Below are positions 52,261-63,618 of a stretch of DNA of 64,000 nucleotides, one piece after another. The position numbers and the translations under genes are program-made. The notes under the pieces are model-generated. The model worked only from the letters and a program-made list of their open reading frames with translations. It did no database searches and had not been told where the DNA came from. The number at the start of each line of letters is the position of its first letter. Positions within the stretch are counted from its first letter, which is position 1. The DNA comes from Nephrocerus scutellatus (taxonomy: Eukaryota > Arthropoda > Insecta > Diptera > Pipunculidae): positions 66,825,067 through 66,889,066 of the forward strand of contig OX352763.1 in the NCBI GenBank assembly GCA_947095585.1, read 5' to 3'.

Positions 52261-53240
52261 TCGATTTGGTGGAATCCGCTAGCTTTCTGAAATGGTCTTT
52301 CATTAAGTTTTTGAAAATCAATGACTAAGCGCCATTTTTGCTTTCGAAAGGCGAATGATTTTTTGTTCTAACATCTTCGGTATCGGTTTCTGGACTTCAG
52401 ATTTGTGCATGTATGGGTACCTATATGACTTGGTATCTGTGGTTGTTATTCTGTGTTTTACTTAATTCGAAAAAGAAAGGGCAGTACCTTCTTTGAAGAA
52501 TATGTCGTCATATTATTTACAGATTTTAAGTAGGGCATGTCTTTCTTCTCTATTGTAATGTCTGCTTGATTGAAATTTTCGTTGTTTCTATGCTGAAATT
52601 ATTTATTTCGATAAATTCTTAAGGGTTGTATTGTTTAACTTTAAGTGGTTGCTCTATAAGAAGCATTTTGTTCTGATTGCAGTTATTTGTGACTTCTACT
52701 AGGCTGAACCAATTGTTGGCTTTGTATAATCCTTCGGATATATGCAACTGTGATTCAATGACAATGGTTTTAGTGTAAATATCACCATTACGTATATCTA
52801 CCGGTACTTTAACGATCTGTTTTTTGTTGAAATTGGGTTTGAACCTAAGTGGGAGTATTGAGTTGTTAGTGATTAAAATGTTGTTACAGAGGTATATTTT
52901 AGCTCCTAATTTTGTTAGTGCATCTAAGCCTAAAAGTCCGTCGAAATACTGGTGGAATTTGAACAACAAGAATTTTATTTTACCGGAGGTTTTGAATTCT
53001 GAGAAAATGGGAAGTGTGACTTGTTTGTTAAGGTCATGTTTGTTGAGGATTGTTGTAATCGTTATTGGGTTACAGGTGATACGATCCTTAGGGTGTGTGA
53101 ACTCGGGAAGGAATGAAGAGGAAGCTCCTGTATATAGAAACTTAAGTGGACGGCCATAGGGAGAAGATATATGTATATATGGGAGGGTATGACCATGTTT
53201 ATTAATGTCTATGTATCCTGTTGGTTCCGAGAGGCGGATG
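52261..53240 (-). pseudogene. Protease and RT N-terminus region of element D
   Basis: Frame 52969-52619 (FDGLLGLDALTKLGAKIYL) follows a protease core; the active-site triad near 53128-53139 reads Tyr-Thr-Gly-Ala, not Asp-Thr-Gly-Ala, so catalysis is lost. RT fingers between 52260 and 52618 are decayed. Confidence 0.65.
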
Positions 53241-54191
53241 GGTTTTCGTTATCTAGTCCTGTAGACATCAAGAAAATCATAGTCTTGTTCGTCAAGATTT
53301 TAATAGTTCCGACCTAGTTGTTGGGTAATGTTATGATCGGGATTGCCATTATAATACTGGTCTAGCGATTGTTGGTATGCTCCTGGCGGTGCTTTTATTG
53401 GATCTGTGCCCATGTTGGGTACTTCTTCGATTGTATACCTTTGTTGATTGCAAGGGTAGCCTGTAAAGTTTGGATTGGATCTGTTTGTTTTATGTGTAAG
53501 ACGGGTGTTTATGGTTGAGGTGTCCATAGGTTCCGGTGGATCGAATCTTGGTGGTCTGATAGAACGGGGATTTTGTTTGATTAGGGTCTCTGAAATTATT
53601 CTGTTGAGGGATGTAGGTTGTAGATTGTTGGTTAATTTGCATCGTAGGTGCAATGTTGCCAAATTGTCTATTTGGGAAATTTCGAATTGGTTGTATAAAG
53701 TTTCTTTGATTGTTTTGGTAATTCGTGTAAGTATTCCGGTTGTTAAAGTTTGGTGATCTAATTAAAGGTGTTCGATAAGTGGAGTTTGTTGGAAAGGGTG
53801 GTCTTTGTTGTTGATTCCTAAATAATTGTTGGTTTCTAAATGCAGTGTGTTGTATAAATGTGGCTTCTGTATAGAAGATATTTTGTTCTTTTATACAAAA
53901 GCATAAAGCTGTCGGCAACGAATCTGGTCGCATTACCCTTACGACTGAACCGTTAGGTTCTTTGAGGCCTGTCAGAAAAACGTTTAAGAACATTTCTACA
54001 TAGAGAGTTTGTTTTGCCCTGATCACGTTTTGATCTGTTTCGTGGATCAATATGGTATTGAGTAGAGTTGCCTGAATCTCTATTAATGAGCTATAAAATT
54101 CTTCTATAGTCCTGTTTCCTTGTCGTAAGTTGTGTAGGTCACGTATGAATGTCGTCTCTGTCCTTTTGTCTGAATACTGAAGTATGAGGTT
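53241..54191 (-). pseudogene. gag: Gag C-terminal part of element D
   Basis: Frames 54050-53490 and 53662-53300 carry FLTGLKEPNGSVVRVMRP, Asn/Gln/Arg-rich repeats (FRNQQLFRNQQQRPPF) and YQQSLDQYYNGNPDHN. It is typical of 17.6/297-type gag without zinc knuckle. It is interrupted at AGGTT (54187-54191) by the BEL element. Confidence 0.7.
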
Positions 54192-54380
54192 TGTAGATTT
54201 CGGAGAGTAGTGGAATGTATTTTAATTAAATGAAACAACTTTTATTATTTTATGTTTTTTATTTTACTTTCACGCTTTCTTTTGGATGTTAATCCGTTGA
54301 CTTTTCGATGCGAACTGAACTCATCAAACTCATCATTGTTCTCTCTCATATCTGTAATTTCACTGTTGCTAGTTTGAACA
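54192..54380 (-). repeat. 3' LTR of second BEL/Pao family
   Basis: 189 bp, TGTAGATTTCGG...TAGTTTGAACA on the plus strand. It carries AATAAA-complement TTTTATTATTTTATG. Confidence 0.85.
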
Positions 54381-55080
54381 TATTCCCCGCCTTGATCCAT
54401 CTTCACAAAAGATAGATCAATGACAAAAACAATTTTATTTAATTTTAAACAATTATTTAATTCAATTTTGAATTGAAAATACATAAAATTAGTAATTTAT
54501 TTTGAAGGAAGTTTGGATTATAATTAATTTACTTTACATGATCGTCCGAACTCGGACATCTTATTTTTGATGATTACTCAAATGCTCATTATTTTCCTCC
54601 GAAACGGAACAATTCTCAATAGGAAGAGGACATATTTGAGTAATAGCACGCTTAAACACCGAATTAGAAGTTCTTACCGTCACCACATGATGATGGGTTC
54701 ATCACCCTTCACTATTTCAATAATCCTGGCTAATGGCCACTTTAATGGCGGAATATTATCCTCCTTTAAAATGACAAGATTACCAACCCTAACATTTGGG
54801 CGAGGAACATCCCATTTTGTCCGCTTCTGTAATTGAGATAAGTACTAAATTGACCATCTCTTCCAAAATGTTTGAAACATATATTGAATTTTTTGATAGG
54901 TACTTAATCTACCTTCCCTAATGTGTATTAACGACGGTTCAGGAATCGACATTATCGGTTGACCTATTAAAAGATGACCAGGCGTCAGACATTCGAAGTC
55001 GTTCGGATCATCCGACATTTAGTCAATAGGCCGCGAATTAAGACACGCCTCGATTTCAACGATGAATGTATTTAGAAGTT
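54381..55080 (-). pseudogene. 3' end of pol and untranslated part, second BEL
   Basis: Decayed minus-strand sequence: NVRVGNLVILKEDN, WPLARIIEIVKGDE near 54810-54700 is the usual BEL pol C-terminus. The rest to the LTR is non-coding or too decayed. Confidence 0.55.
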
Positions 55081-56002
55081 CGACAGTGTACGATGATTGA
55101 CCAAGCACACGCCTCATATGATGTTTTGCGCTTTTAATAGCAGCCTCCCACAGTCCTCCAAAATGCGGAGATCTGGGTGGAATTGTGTGCCATTGAATTC
55201 CATGATCGACACAATATTTTTAAACCTTATGTTCATGGATTTCAGACAAAAACAGCGAACGAACATCATTAAGTTCGGACTTTGCTCCGACGAAATTAGT
55301 GGCATTGTCCGAATAAATATTTGTAAAAAACCCTCGTCGACATACGAACCGACGAAGGGTCGCCAAAAAAGCTTCGGTACTCAAATCGCTCACAACTTCC
55401 ATATGAATTGCTTTATATGCGAGGCAAATAAATAAGGCAACATATGCTTTAATCACTGTTCGTAATCTAGTATTAGTCCTGGCCAAGAACGGACCACAAA
55501 AATCAATACCGACGTTCTGAAAAGGCCTAGTAGGTTTTACTCGATATCCCGGAAGCTGACCCATGATTTGCTCTAATGTTGTAGGACGAGCACGGACACA
55601 CCTTATACAATTTCGAACGATTTTTCGACACAGACTTCTACCACCAACAATCCAAAAACGCTGCCTTAAGCTGTACAATAATGATTCCGCACCGGCGTGC
55701 AAAAGTCATATATGTTCATGGTTGACGAGTAATTTGGTAAAAGAATGACCGGGAGGCAACAACATCTGATGTTTGTGATCAAACGGAATGTCAGAATGCT
55801 TTAATCTACCACCTACACGCATAATACCATTTTCATCTATAAATGGATTCAACGTCCTTAACTGACTTTGACCTGATAAGATATTAATTTTTCGAAGATT
55901 TTTGATGTCGTTGGAATATTCTTCTTGTTGAATGTATTTAACGATGATATTTAAAGAATTATCTAATTCTACAGCGGAAAGCTGTTGGAACGGTGCGTTC
56001 AC
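55081..56002 (-). pseudogene. pol: Integrase of second BEL
   Basis: RVGGRLKHSDIPFDHKHQML, LLYSLRQRFWIVGGRSL, NCIRCVRARPTTLEQIMG, NVGIDFCGPFLART (first Asp), YSDNATNFVGAK (second Asp), then [14 protein letters not shown] near 55150 (Glu). A stop near 55220 and a frame change at about 55705 break it. Confidence 0.8.
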
Positions 56003-56016
56003 GGAACTACCTATTT

Positions 56017-57720
56017 TCAGAAAAAAGGGAGAATTGCCATTTTTCGAAGATTTCTTCTTTCTTTTAATAATTTTATAAACCGAAGTACAAGACTAACAAC
56101 ACGCAGCGTAGTTGAATAGCTAGAAAATTTAACAAGACACTCCCATTCATCATCTTTACTACTTCTCATCCCAGCTGTAATTGCTGTATGGACTTTCAAA
56201 GATTGACGGATTTCGGGATCTATTGATTTATAATTTTTTTGTAATGGTTGATTTGGAATGCATAAAATTGGATCTCTCAAAAAGTCTGGTCCATTCCACC
56301 AAATAGAATTTGCCATGAATTCCACAGGCGTCTGACCACGGGACGCAGCATCAGATGGATTCTTCAAAGTTGGAACATAGTACCAGCATTTAGGATAAGT
56401 CAAGTCTTGAATTTTTGAGATTCGATTTGCGATGAATTTTTCGAATCTTGATGGCACTGATCTGATGCGATATAGGGTAATCTCAGAATCTGTCCACAAA
56501 TAAATGGATGAAAATTGAATTTCCATGCTTGCTAGCACTTTTGTTGTTAACTGTGACAACAACACTGACGCACACAACTCCAATTCCGGAGTAGACCGAC
56601 CTTTAAGAGGGGCTACTCTAGTTTTGGCACAAAGAATTCTCACGAAGCAGTTATATGAAACATCAACTGATCGGATATAAATGACAGCGCCATAACCTTT
56701 ATCCAACGCATCTCCAAACCTGTGGAGCTCGATTATTCGAGGTGAAGCTATAATTACACATCTTGGAATACGAAGTGGTCCAACGGAACCAAGCTCAATC
56801 CTAAATCAATTCCAAAAAGAGCACAGCTCCTGGGGCAGTTCGTCGTCCCACTCTAACTTTGATTCCCACAATTTCTGCATAAATGATTTTGCTGCAAATA
56901 CAATCGGAGCTCACAATCCCAATGGATAGAGCAGCTGTGCAATTTCCGAAAGAACAGATCTCTTCGTACATGGACTGCCTATCGAGTATTTTTTAAATGA
57001 AAATCGAAAATTGATCTAAATCTGTGTCCCAGTTCATTCCTAATATAGCAATTGATTTACTCTGTTCGATGATGCTTGGCGAAGATAATTCAACAATTTT
57101 ATTGTTTGACTGTATTTTACGAAGTTAGAATCCTCCACGAGCTAACAACTCGATGATGTTATTTTTTATCGTAATTGTATTTTGCTCAGTGTCGAATCCC
57201 GTTAACATATCGTCAACATAAAAATCTCGCTTGAGGATTTAGGACTCGTTCGGATAAGACTTTTCTTCATCATTCGCGAGTTGAAAAATAGTTCGAATTG
57301 CAAGAAATGGAGCACTTGCTGTACCATAAGTGACAGTACTCAACCTATAGCACTTGAGTGGACCCCCGATCGAACTATTCCACCAAATATGTTGCAAGTC
57401 CCGCTGATCAGTATGGACGAGGATCTGGCGATACATTTTTGCTATATCCCCAGTTACGGCAATTTGATGCTTCCGAAACCTCATAATGATCGAACATATG
57501 TCTTGCTGGATCGTAGGTCCTACCATAAAACAATCGTTCAACGAGATATTCGATGACGATTTTGCCGAAGCTTTAAACACCACCCTTAGTTTGGTCGTAC
57601 TACTACTTTCTCGCATGACCGGATGATGGGGCAGATAATATGTTTTCTCGAACACACAATTCGATTCATCAGAATTTTTAACTTCCTCCATATGATGAAG
57701 ATCGATGTACTCAGACATAA
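56017..57720 (-). pseudogene. pol: RT and RNase H of second BEL
   Basis: RT: LPHHPVMRESSSTTKLRVVF, VTGDIAKMYRQILVHTDQRD, YGTASAPFLAIRT; FYVDDMLTGFD near 57215 in a decayed frame. RNase H: KGYGAVIYIRSV, SIYLWTDSEITLYRI, PTLKNPSDAASRG. Several stops between 56710 and 57240. Confidence 0.75.
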
Positions 57721-57733
57721 ATTGAGCATACTT

Positions 57734-59898
57734 TTAATGAAGCATATGATTGGAATTTAAACGCTTATCCATGTAGGAATATTGTTGTAATGCACTTATT
57801 GAAGAGTCACCCAGCTGACCAATGCAAGGTTTTATTGGAAGAGCAACACTATCTCTACCTGACTTTTTGCGAACAACATGTTTGGAATAATGATTTTCGC
57901 ACTGTTTTTCTTCGAGGGACAATTTTTGAGGGTTATCAATTGTTTCAATTTCCCAAATTTTTTTAACTTGTTCCGTTAACGATTCAAATGAACAAAGCGC
58001 AGTGACTGGCAAAGTGGTCACTGATGAATTTAGAAATTTATGATCATTCTGAATTTCACCCATGACAATATAACCCAAATGAAGGGAGTTTTACTCAAAA
58101 TATTTATTTTTTCATTTAAAATAACCTTCGCGAAGACTTCGGCTCCCAAAAGCAGATCAATGTTGTCAGGTTCAAAAAACCATGGATCAGCTAATTCGAC
58201 GTTTTGTGGGATTAGATTGGAATCGATATTTATCGGATATGATGGTAACATACCTGCAATACTTTGTTTAACGAGACACTCAATTGAAATATTGAAATTC
58301 GATGTTCTCGATTCGACGAATAAGTTCACCTTTTTTGTCAACGTTGAAACGGCTCCATTGATGCCGTACACTTCAAACCTGGTGCTGTTGTAAGACTTCA
58401 CCATTGCACGGTTTTTTGGGTTATGAAGTTCGATTGAGCACCGCTGTCTAACAGGGCACGACATTTTACACGCTCACATACAGAGTTGCGAATCTACACT
58501 ACAGCAGTGGCTAGCATGATTTAAGATTGCTTTAGAGTTCTCTCCGTTTTTAGCGAAGAAAGATTGTGCTTTTTGTCCGAGCTATTTTGCAATAACTCAG
58601 ATGGCGTTATACTAACTGACGATTGTGGCGAAGAATTGATAGAAACCTTCTGCTGTGAAAGGTTGTTCGATGGATTCTTGTTTGGCTCATATGAGGAAGA
58701 AGGTGATTTGCTTGAGACATTTGTCTGAAATCTGGTTCGTGCAAAGTGCAAGAGAATATGATGCTTCAGGGAACATATTGAACATGATACTTCTTGACAA
58801 CTTAATGTTCGGTGGCCTTCATTTAGACAATTTGAACACAAATTGTGCTTTTTTACAAAGAAATATCGATCCTGTGGCGAAACTTTATAATCCCTAAATT
58901 TATCGCAAGCATTTAATGAATGGTTGCCATTACAATAAATGCAATTTCGATGTTGAGCTATCATTGCTCTAGTTGGTTTATTAGATCGATCATTTTAGGG
59001 GACACGGGTTGCTTCAAGAATTCTGCACCGCCGCTGTAAAATATCGATAAACTCATTAAACGAAAGAATTCTATCAACGGGAGATTTCTTTACAACCTCA
59101 ACACGAGAGGTTTCATCCAAACGATAACTCAAATGATGAATGAGAAAAAGATCCCAATGTTGGACGGATATTTTTAATGATTTGAGGGCATTGTAATGTT
59201 TTTTGATAATATCAATAAACGATTGAAGCGAAATCGACGAATTTTCGACGGGCCTCTTTACCTCATATAGGCATTTCATGTGGGTTTTTTTTAATTATTA
59301 TTTCATTATTGTAATGATCAGTTAAAGTTTTCCATGCGATAGGATAATTTTCATTTGAAAGTTGAAATGATTGAATAAATTTATACGCCTTTCCATCACG
59401 TACACAAGAGTTAGGATAATGAAATTTTGCAATATTGCGCAACCTGTCATTGTTCTGAATTAACTCAGTAAATATCCCGCGAAAATCCAACCATCCCAAC
59501 TCGCTTCCGCTAAACTTAGGGAGCTGTATTTCGGGTAATTTTAAAGACACGGAGGTGGAAAGATTTTCCGAATCCAATTTAACACTCTCAGCCTACAATT
59601 CTGTTTTCGTCTTGACATTTAATTCCCGAATTGTATCTAAAATACGAGACTCTACAAAACCGAAACTGTCCTCAAATATGTCCCGATCCGAAGCTAAACT
59701 ATCATCGAGTTCCTCTAATGCCATCTGAACCTCGCCATACTTTGAATATGCCAGACGAAGTCGATTCAATACAGACTCCAATTCACCAATAGTAACTAGT
59801 TCACTGTTTGAAAATTTGTTTTTGAAGTATGTTACTCGAGACTTCACACCGGCTCTTATGTTCTTTAAATGATGAACCTTGTTTTCTTCATCGGTCAA
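57734..59898 (-). pseudogene. gag: Gag and protease of second BEL
   Basis: Frames 59898-59593, 59577-59263 (LKLPEIQLPKFSGSELGWLD), 59279-58995, 58964-58521 (zinc knuckles CIYCNGNHSLNAC and CSNCLNEGHRTLSC) and 58464-58030 (protease end, NIDLLLGAEVFAKVI). Order and motifs match BEL gag-protease; stops separate frames. Confidence 0.75.
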
Positions 59899-59899
59899 T

Positions 59900-60540
59900 T
59901 TTAAGCAAACTCAGCAAATACAATTCGAAGAGAAAAAATAAAAACAAAGAAATCCAAACTACCCTAATTTGAATCACTTTACAAAAATTATCAAATTATT
60001 CGAATACGTGCAAAAAAAAAACCAAATTTTTTAAGAAGAATAAACTAGAAAAAAAATGTTCAGTTCGGTGCTGCAGCGACGTTAACGGTTGATATATTAC
60101 CGGTTGATGATTTGTTATACTTCCCGGTGAGACGTGATCCTTTCCTTGTTTTTTGATGATGATTGATGACCTCAATATACTGCGCGATATTACTCTGGCT
60201 CTTTTTCTTTGTTTCCGATGATTGTTTTGTTTTAATTTGTTTTAAATTTCGATGATTGTTCAAATATAATAGAATAGAAATTTCGATGATTGTTTAAAAT
60301 TGAATTAATTCTTTTGTGCGATTGATGATGCAATTACCATCCGTAAGTGTATATACACAATTCAACAAACACAACGAAGATACAAATACAATGCGATGAA
60401 TCCGATGTAACTTACGACGATACTCGGCGACGTTTCTCTCCTTTGTTTGTTCTTTGTTTGTAGCGTAATTCTACGCTTTGTTTTGTTTTACAGAAAAAAC
60501 ACTTCGCACAATAAATACTTTTTCGATGAAATTGGATTTA
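59900..60540 (-). other. Leader of second BEL between PBS and gag
   Basis: AT-rich, GATGATTG-repeat-bearing sequence (60080-60330). A small frame at 60263-60060 is unlikely to be real. Confidence 0.45.
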
Positions 60541-60560
60541 ATATCCCGGTCGATGTACCA
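60541..60560 (-). promoter_or_regulatory. Primer-binding site resembling tRNA-Gly, second BEL
   Basis: ATATCCCGGTCGATGTACCA ends next to the LTR. From memory the 3' end of fly tRNA-Gly is close (CCCGGCCGATGCACCA), leaving two C-to-T differences. Confidence 0.55.
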
Positions 60561-60565
60561 AATAA

Positions 60566-60752
60566 TGTAGATTTCGAAGAGTAGTGGACTGTTTTTTAAT
60601 TAAATGAAACAACTTTTATTATTTTATGTTTTTTATTTTACTTTCACGCTTTCTTTTGTCCGTTGACTTTTCGATGCGAACTGAACTCATCAAACTCATC
60701 ATTTTTCTCTCTCATATCCGTAATTTCAGTGTTGCCAATGATAGTTTGAATA
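60566..60752 (-). repeat. 5' LTR of second BEL/Pao family
   Basis: 187 bp, near-match to 54192-54380 with small indels (GGATGTTAAT block missing). It ends TTTGAATA, then AGGTT. Confidence 0.85.
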
Positions 60753-60757
60753 AGGTT

Positions 60758-61380
60758 ATTCTTAATTTCATTTTCTGCATTCTTCATTTTCTTGCCCTTC
60801 GATTTTATTTCGAATCAACACATTTTATGAACGTTAAAATGTCTTCCACATTGTTAATAAATTCGTGAAGTAATCTTGGGTTGCCGTCGAATCTAAGCAA
60901 AAGTACATACTTTGTTTTATAGTATTGAGCTTGATTCGACTAAGGGCGTCGGCGTTGGTATTGAGTTTGCCTTTTTTGTAGATGGTTTCATAGTCGAATT
61001 TCTCCAACTTTAATCTCCATCGTACTAATTTGGAGTTAGGCTCTTTAAGGCCTATTAGCCATGTAAGCGGTCTATAATCTGTTACAATTTGGAACTTTCG
61101 TCCGAAAAGGTAGGGTCGGAAGTATTTTGTGGCCCATACAATGGCCAATAATTCTTTTTCAATAGTTGATTAGTTGATTTCAGTGTCAGTCAGCGTACGA
61201 CTAGCGTAGCAAATTGGTCTGTCTGACCTTGGGAGAGTATGGCGCCTATGGCGAAATTACTTGCGTTTGTAGTCAGTATAAAGTCTTTTGTGAAGTTCGG
61301 GTACTGTAGAATAGGGTCGTTGGTTAATATATTTTTACAATCCTCTTTCTGTGAGTTTTACGGTTCTGCCCTTTTTAAGG
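60758..61380 (-). pseudogene. Mosaic of element D gag and RNase H pieces
   Basis: 60758-60905 is gag N-terminal sequence similar to 61650-61800; 60906-61345 is RNase H/RT similar to 51300-51770 ([34 protein letters not shown]); the open frame 61148-60834 crosses the junction. So a second, internally deleted copy of the family lies next to the first. Confidence 0.75.
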
Positions 61381-62100
61381 CATTCTGTCAAACGAATCTG
61401 GTCGCACTGCTCTTACGACTGAACCAATAGGTTCTTTGAGGCCTGTCAAGAAACCTTTAAACACATTTCTCCATAGAGAGTTTGCCCTGATCACGTTTTG
61501 ATCTGTTTCGTGGATCAATATGGTATTGAGTCGAGTTGCCTGAATCTCTATTAATGAGCTATAAAATTCTTCTTGTCGCAAGTTGTGTAGGTCACGTATG
61601 AGTGTCGTCTCTGTCCTTTTGTCTGAATAGTGAAGTATGAGGTTATTCTTTATTTCGTCCCAATTTAGGGGTGTGCTAACATATTCAGCACCTCATTTGC
61701 TTGCCCTTCGATCTTATTTCGAATTGGTCGCAAAAGGATGGCAGAATCAACACTTTTTATGAACGTTAAAATTTCTTCCACATTGTTAATAAATTCGTGA
61801 AGTAATCGTGGGATGGCGTCGAATCTAGGCAAATCCTTGATCACATCAGGAATTCTTAAGGAGTTAAAATTGTCTATTTGGGGTATTCGCAGCATACTTG
61901 CGCTTTTGGTTGCTGTGTCAGGGTTCATTTCAGGTGTGAACGTTAACGAATTGCTTAAATTAAGGGTTGGAGAACTTTTACTAAGATTACTACTAAACGC
62001 AATGTCTTCTTCGCGGATAGACGTTAAACTTAATGTTCTTTTATGTTTGGAATAGGGAAGGAAAGACCGAATTTTCTTATTCATGTGTATAATATTCAAA
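61381..62100 (-). pseudogene. gag: Gag N-terminal part, second copy of element D family
   Basis: Frame 62099-61665: MNIIHMNKKIRSFLPYSKHK, then RIPQIDNFNSLRIPDVIKDL and [20 protein letters not shown]; it continues 61640-61388 (YSSLIEIQATRLNTILIHET), matching 54190-53930. It joins RNase H sequence through a deletion near 61345-61380. Confidence 0.7.
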
Positions 62101-62150
62101 ATTCAAAACCTTTACTCACGTTAGTCACAATAGTATTAGCATCATATTAT

Positions 62151-62255
62151 GTAGTTGTTGTTGAGTGGTGCCCTTTTGTTGACTGAGATGAATAGTTGTC
62201 TTCACTTTTATGTAGTTGATGTTGAGAAGTGCCCTTTTGTTGATTTGAATTGAAG
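62151..62255 (-). repeat. 61-bp leader tandem repeat, interrupted by a LINE
   Basis: GTAGTTGTTGTTGAG (62151) and GTAGTTGATGTTGAG (62212) start two units, each with TGCCCTTTTGTTGA. The second continues after the LINE at 63619 (ATTGATAGTTGTGTTCACTG). Confidence 0.65.
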
Positions 62256-62290
62256 CCCTTTATCAAAATTCAAAATAAAATAAAAATCGA

Positions 62291-62321
62291 AGGAATGTGA
62301 TTTACAATATATCACATTCCT
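62291..62321. other. 11-bp stem-loop in LINE 3' region
   Basis: AGGAATGTGAT (62291-62301) pairs perfectly with ATCACATTCCT (62311-62321) around a 9-base loop. It lies about 35 bases inside the LINE 3' end. Some LINEs use 3' stem-loops for RT recognition; role here is inferred. Confidence 0.55.
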
Positions 62322-62556
62322 CACGTTTGTAGCCGGTTTCAATTTATTTTCTCAGAATTCTCTCTGATTCATTGAAAAAGCAATGCGAAAAAACGAACAC
62401 GAAACTAAAACGACGCGAGTCCAAATGCTTTAATCAATGGATCATGGTCAGGGAAAACTACAAAAAACCTTGTCCAAGAAAAAATTACAATTTATAAAAG
62501 TAATGTAAAAAATACTGAAATATATATTTTATATTAATAAACAACTTATGAACACT

Positions 62557-63592
62557 TCATCCGTCATCCTTCAGAAAGTTGTTAACGGCTAATTTGAATG
62601 CCTGCAGATTATAAGATTCGGGAAACACGCGCTCGACCAATTGATTCCACATCGAAGAGACTCTCGGAAAAAAGGAGGATTTAAAGTGTTGGGTTCTACA
62701 TGAGAACGGTTTTAAGGCAAATCTATGTTGATTGGACCTTAAACGAGTGTTTACGTTACTGATAAAAGGACCTGGAACTAGTGAATGGATTTCTAAAGAA
62801 CATCTACCGTTGTAAAATTTGTAGAAAACAAATAAAGCTCCTACATTTCGTCTGTGCTCCAAAGTATCAAGAGACGAAGTAATGGTTACATCGTTTATCA
62901 AACGGATAACTATATTCTGAACACCATCAAGATGAACCAAATGCGATCTTGGAGCCCCACCCCACACATATGAATTAAATTCTAAAATTAGTCTAACATA
63001 AGATTTATATAATCTTAACACTTCAGATGGAGTGAAGTAGAAGTTACAACGTCTTATGAAGCCCAAACATTGGCTAGCTCTTTTTGAAATTTCATAAATA
63101 TGATCCTTCCAGGAAAGATCATTTGAAACTTTCAAACCTAACATCTTAAGTGAAAAAGATCTTGTAATAGTGGCACCGTTAATTACTGGTGGAACGTAAT
63201 ATTGAATTGCTTTTTGAGAAAAAAGACAAGCCTGGAATTTATTTGGGCTAAATTCCACCCTATTAGATCTGCCCCAATCAAGAATGACTTGAATGTTCGA
63301 CAGAATTGTCGAATTCATTAATTCACGCGAACCAGCGAGAATTGCATTCTTTTTAACTGACAAACTCAATGGAAGCCGATAGTGTTATATCATCAGCAAA
63401 TGAATGGATATCACAGGTTGTAGAAGACATATATCAAGAAGAGCGTGGGCGACAAGTATGACCCTTGAGGCACTCCAGTATTGATCCCATGTGAAGCTGA
63501 AGATATACCATTTAATCCATAAATAATTCTCAATCCATGTAATGAGAGAGGAGTGTAAGTTCGGTGCACGAATCTTATTAATAAGACAATCA
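62557..63592 (-). pseudogene. RT C-terminal half of the truncated LINE
   Basis: Frames 63593-63411 (INTGVPQGSYLSPTLFLIYV) and 63369-62557 (WGRSNRVEFSPNKFQACLF, LKMLGLKVSNDLSWKDHIYE, SSMWNQLVERVFPESYNLQA). The VPQGS box and the L.LGV..D..L.W..H pattern are RT. The frame shifts near 63385 and the YADD box is lost there. Confidence 0.75.
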
Positions 63593-63618
63593 TGCCCCTT
63601 TGTTGATTTGAATTGAAG

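Larger units (their letters stand above)
54192..60752 (-). mobile_element. BEL/Pao element (second family) inserted in element D gag
   Basis: Short LTRs TGTAGATTTCG...TTTGAAyA at 54192-54380 and 60566-60752, flanked by AGGTT on both sides (54187-54191; 60753-60757). The interior has gag, protease remnant, RT, RNase H and integrase in BEL order and no env. It differs in LTR and sequence from the dimer at 22.7-37.9 kb. Confidence 0.9.
47967..62255 (-). mobile_element. Errantivirus-like (17.6/297-type) Ty3/Gypsy element (element D), fragmented
   Basis: Minus strand: 3' LTR (47967-48336), polypurine tract, env-like, integrase, RNase H, RT, protease, gag. Three insertions or rearrangements break it: BEL/Pao (54192-60752), a mosaic at 60758-61380, and a LINE at 62256. 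The LTR starting AGTTAC after a GGGGGGAGG tract is the errantivirus style. The 5' LTR was not found in the window. Confidence 0.8.
62256..63592 (-). mobile_element. 5'-truncated LINE (CR1/Jockey group)
   Basis: Flanked by a 26-bp duplication TGCCCyTTTGTTGATTTGAA... (62230-62255 and 63593-63618, one mismatch). The minus-strand content is the RT C-terminal half only. Plus-strand sequence from 62256 shows no long poly(A) tail. Confidence 0.85.
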
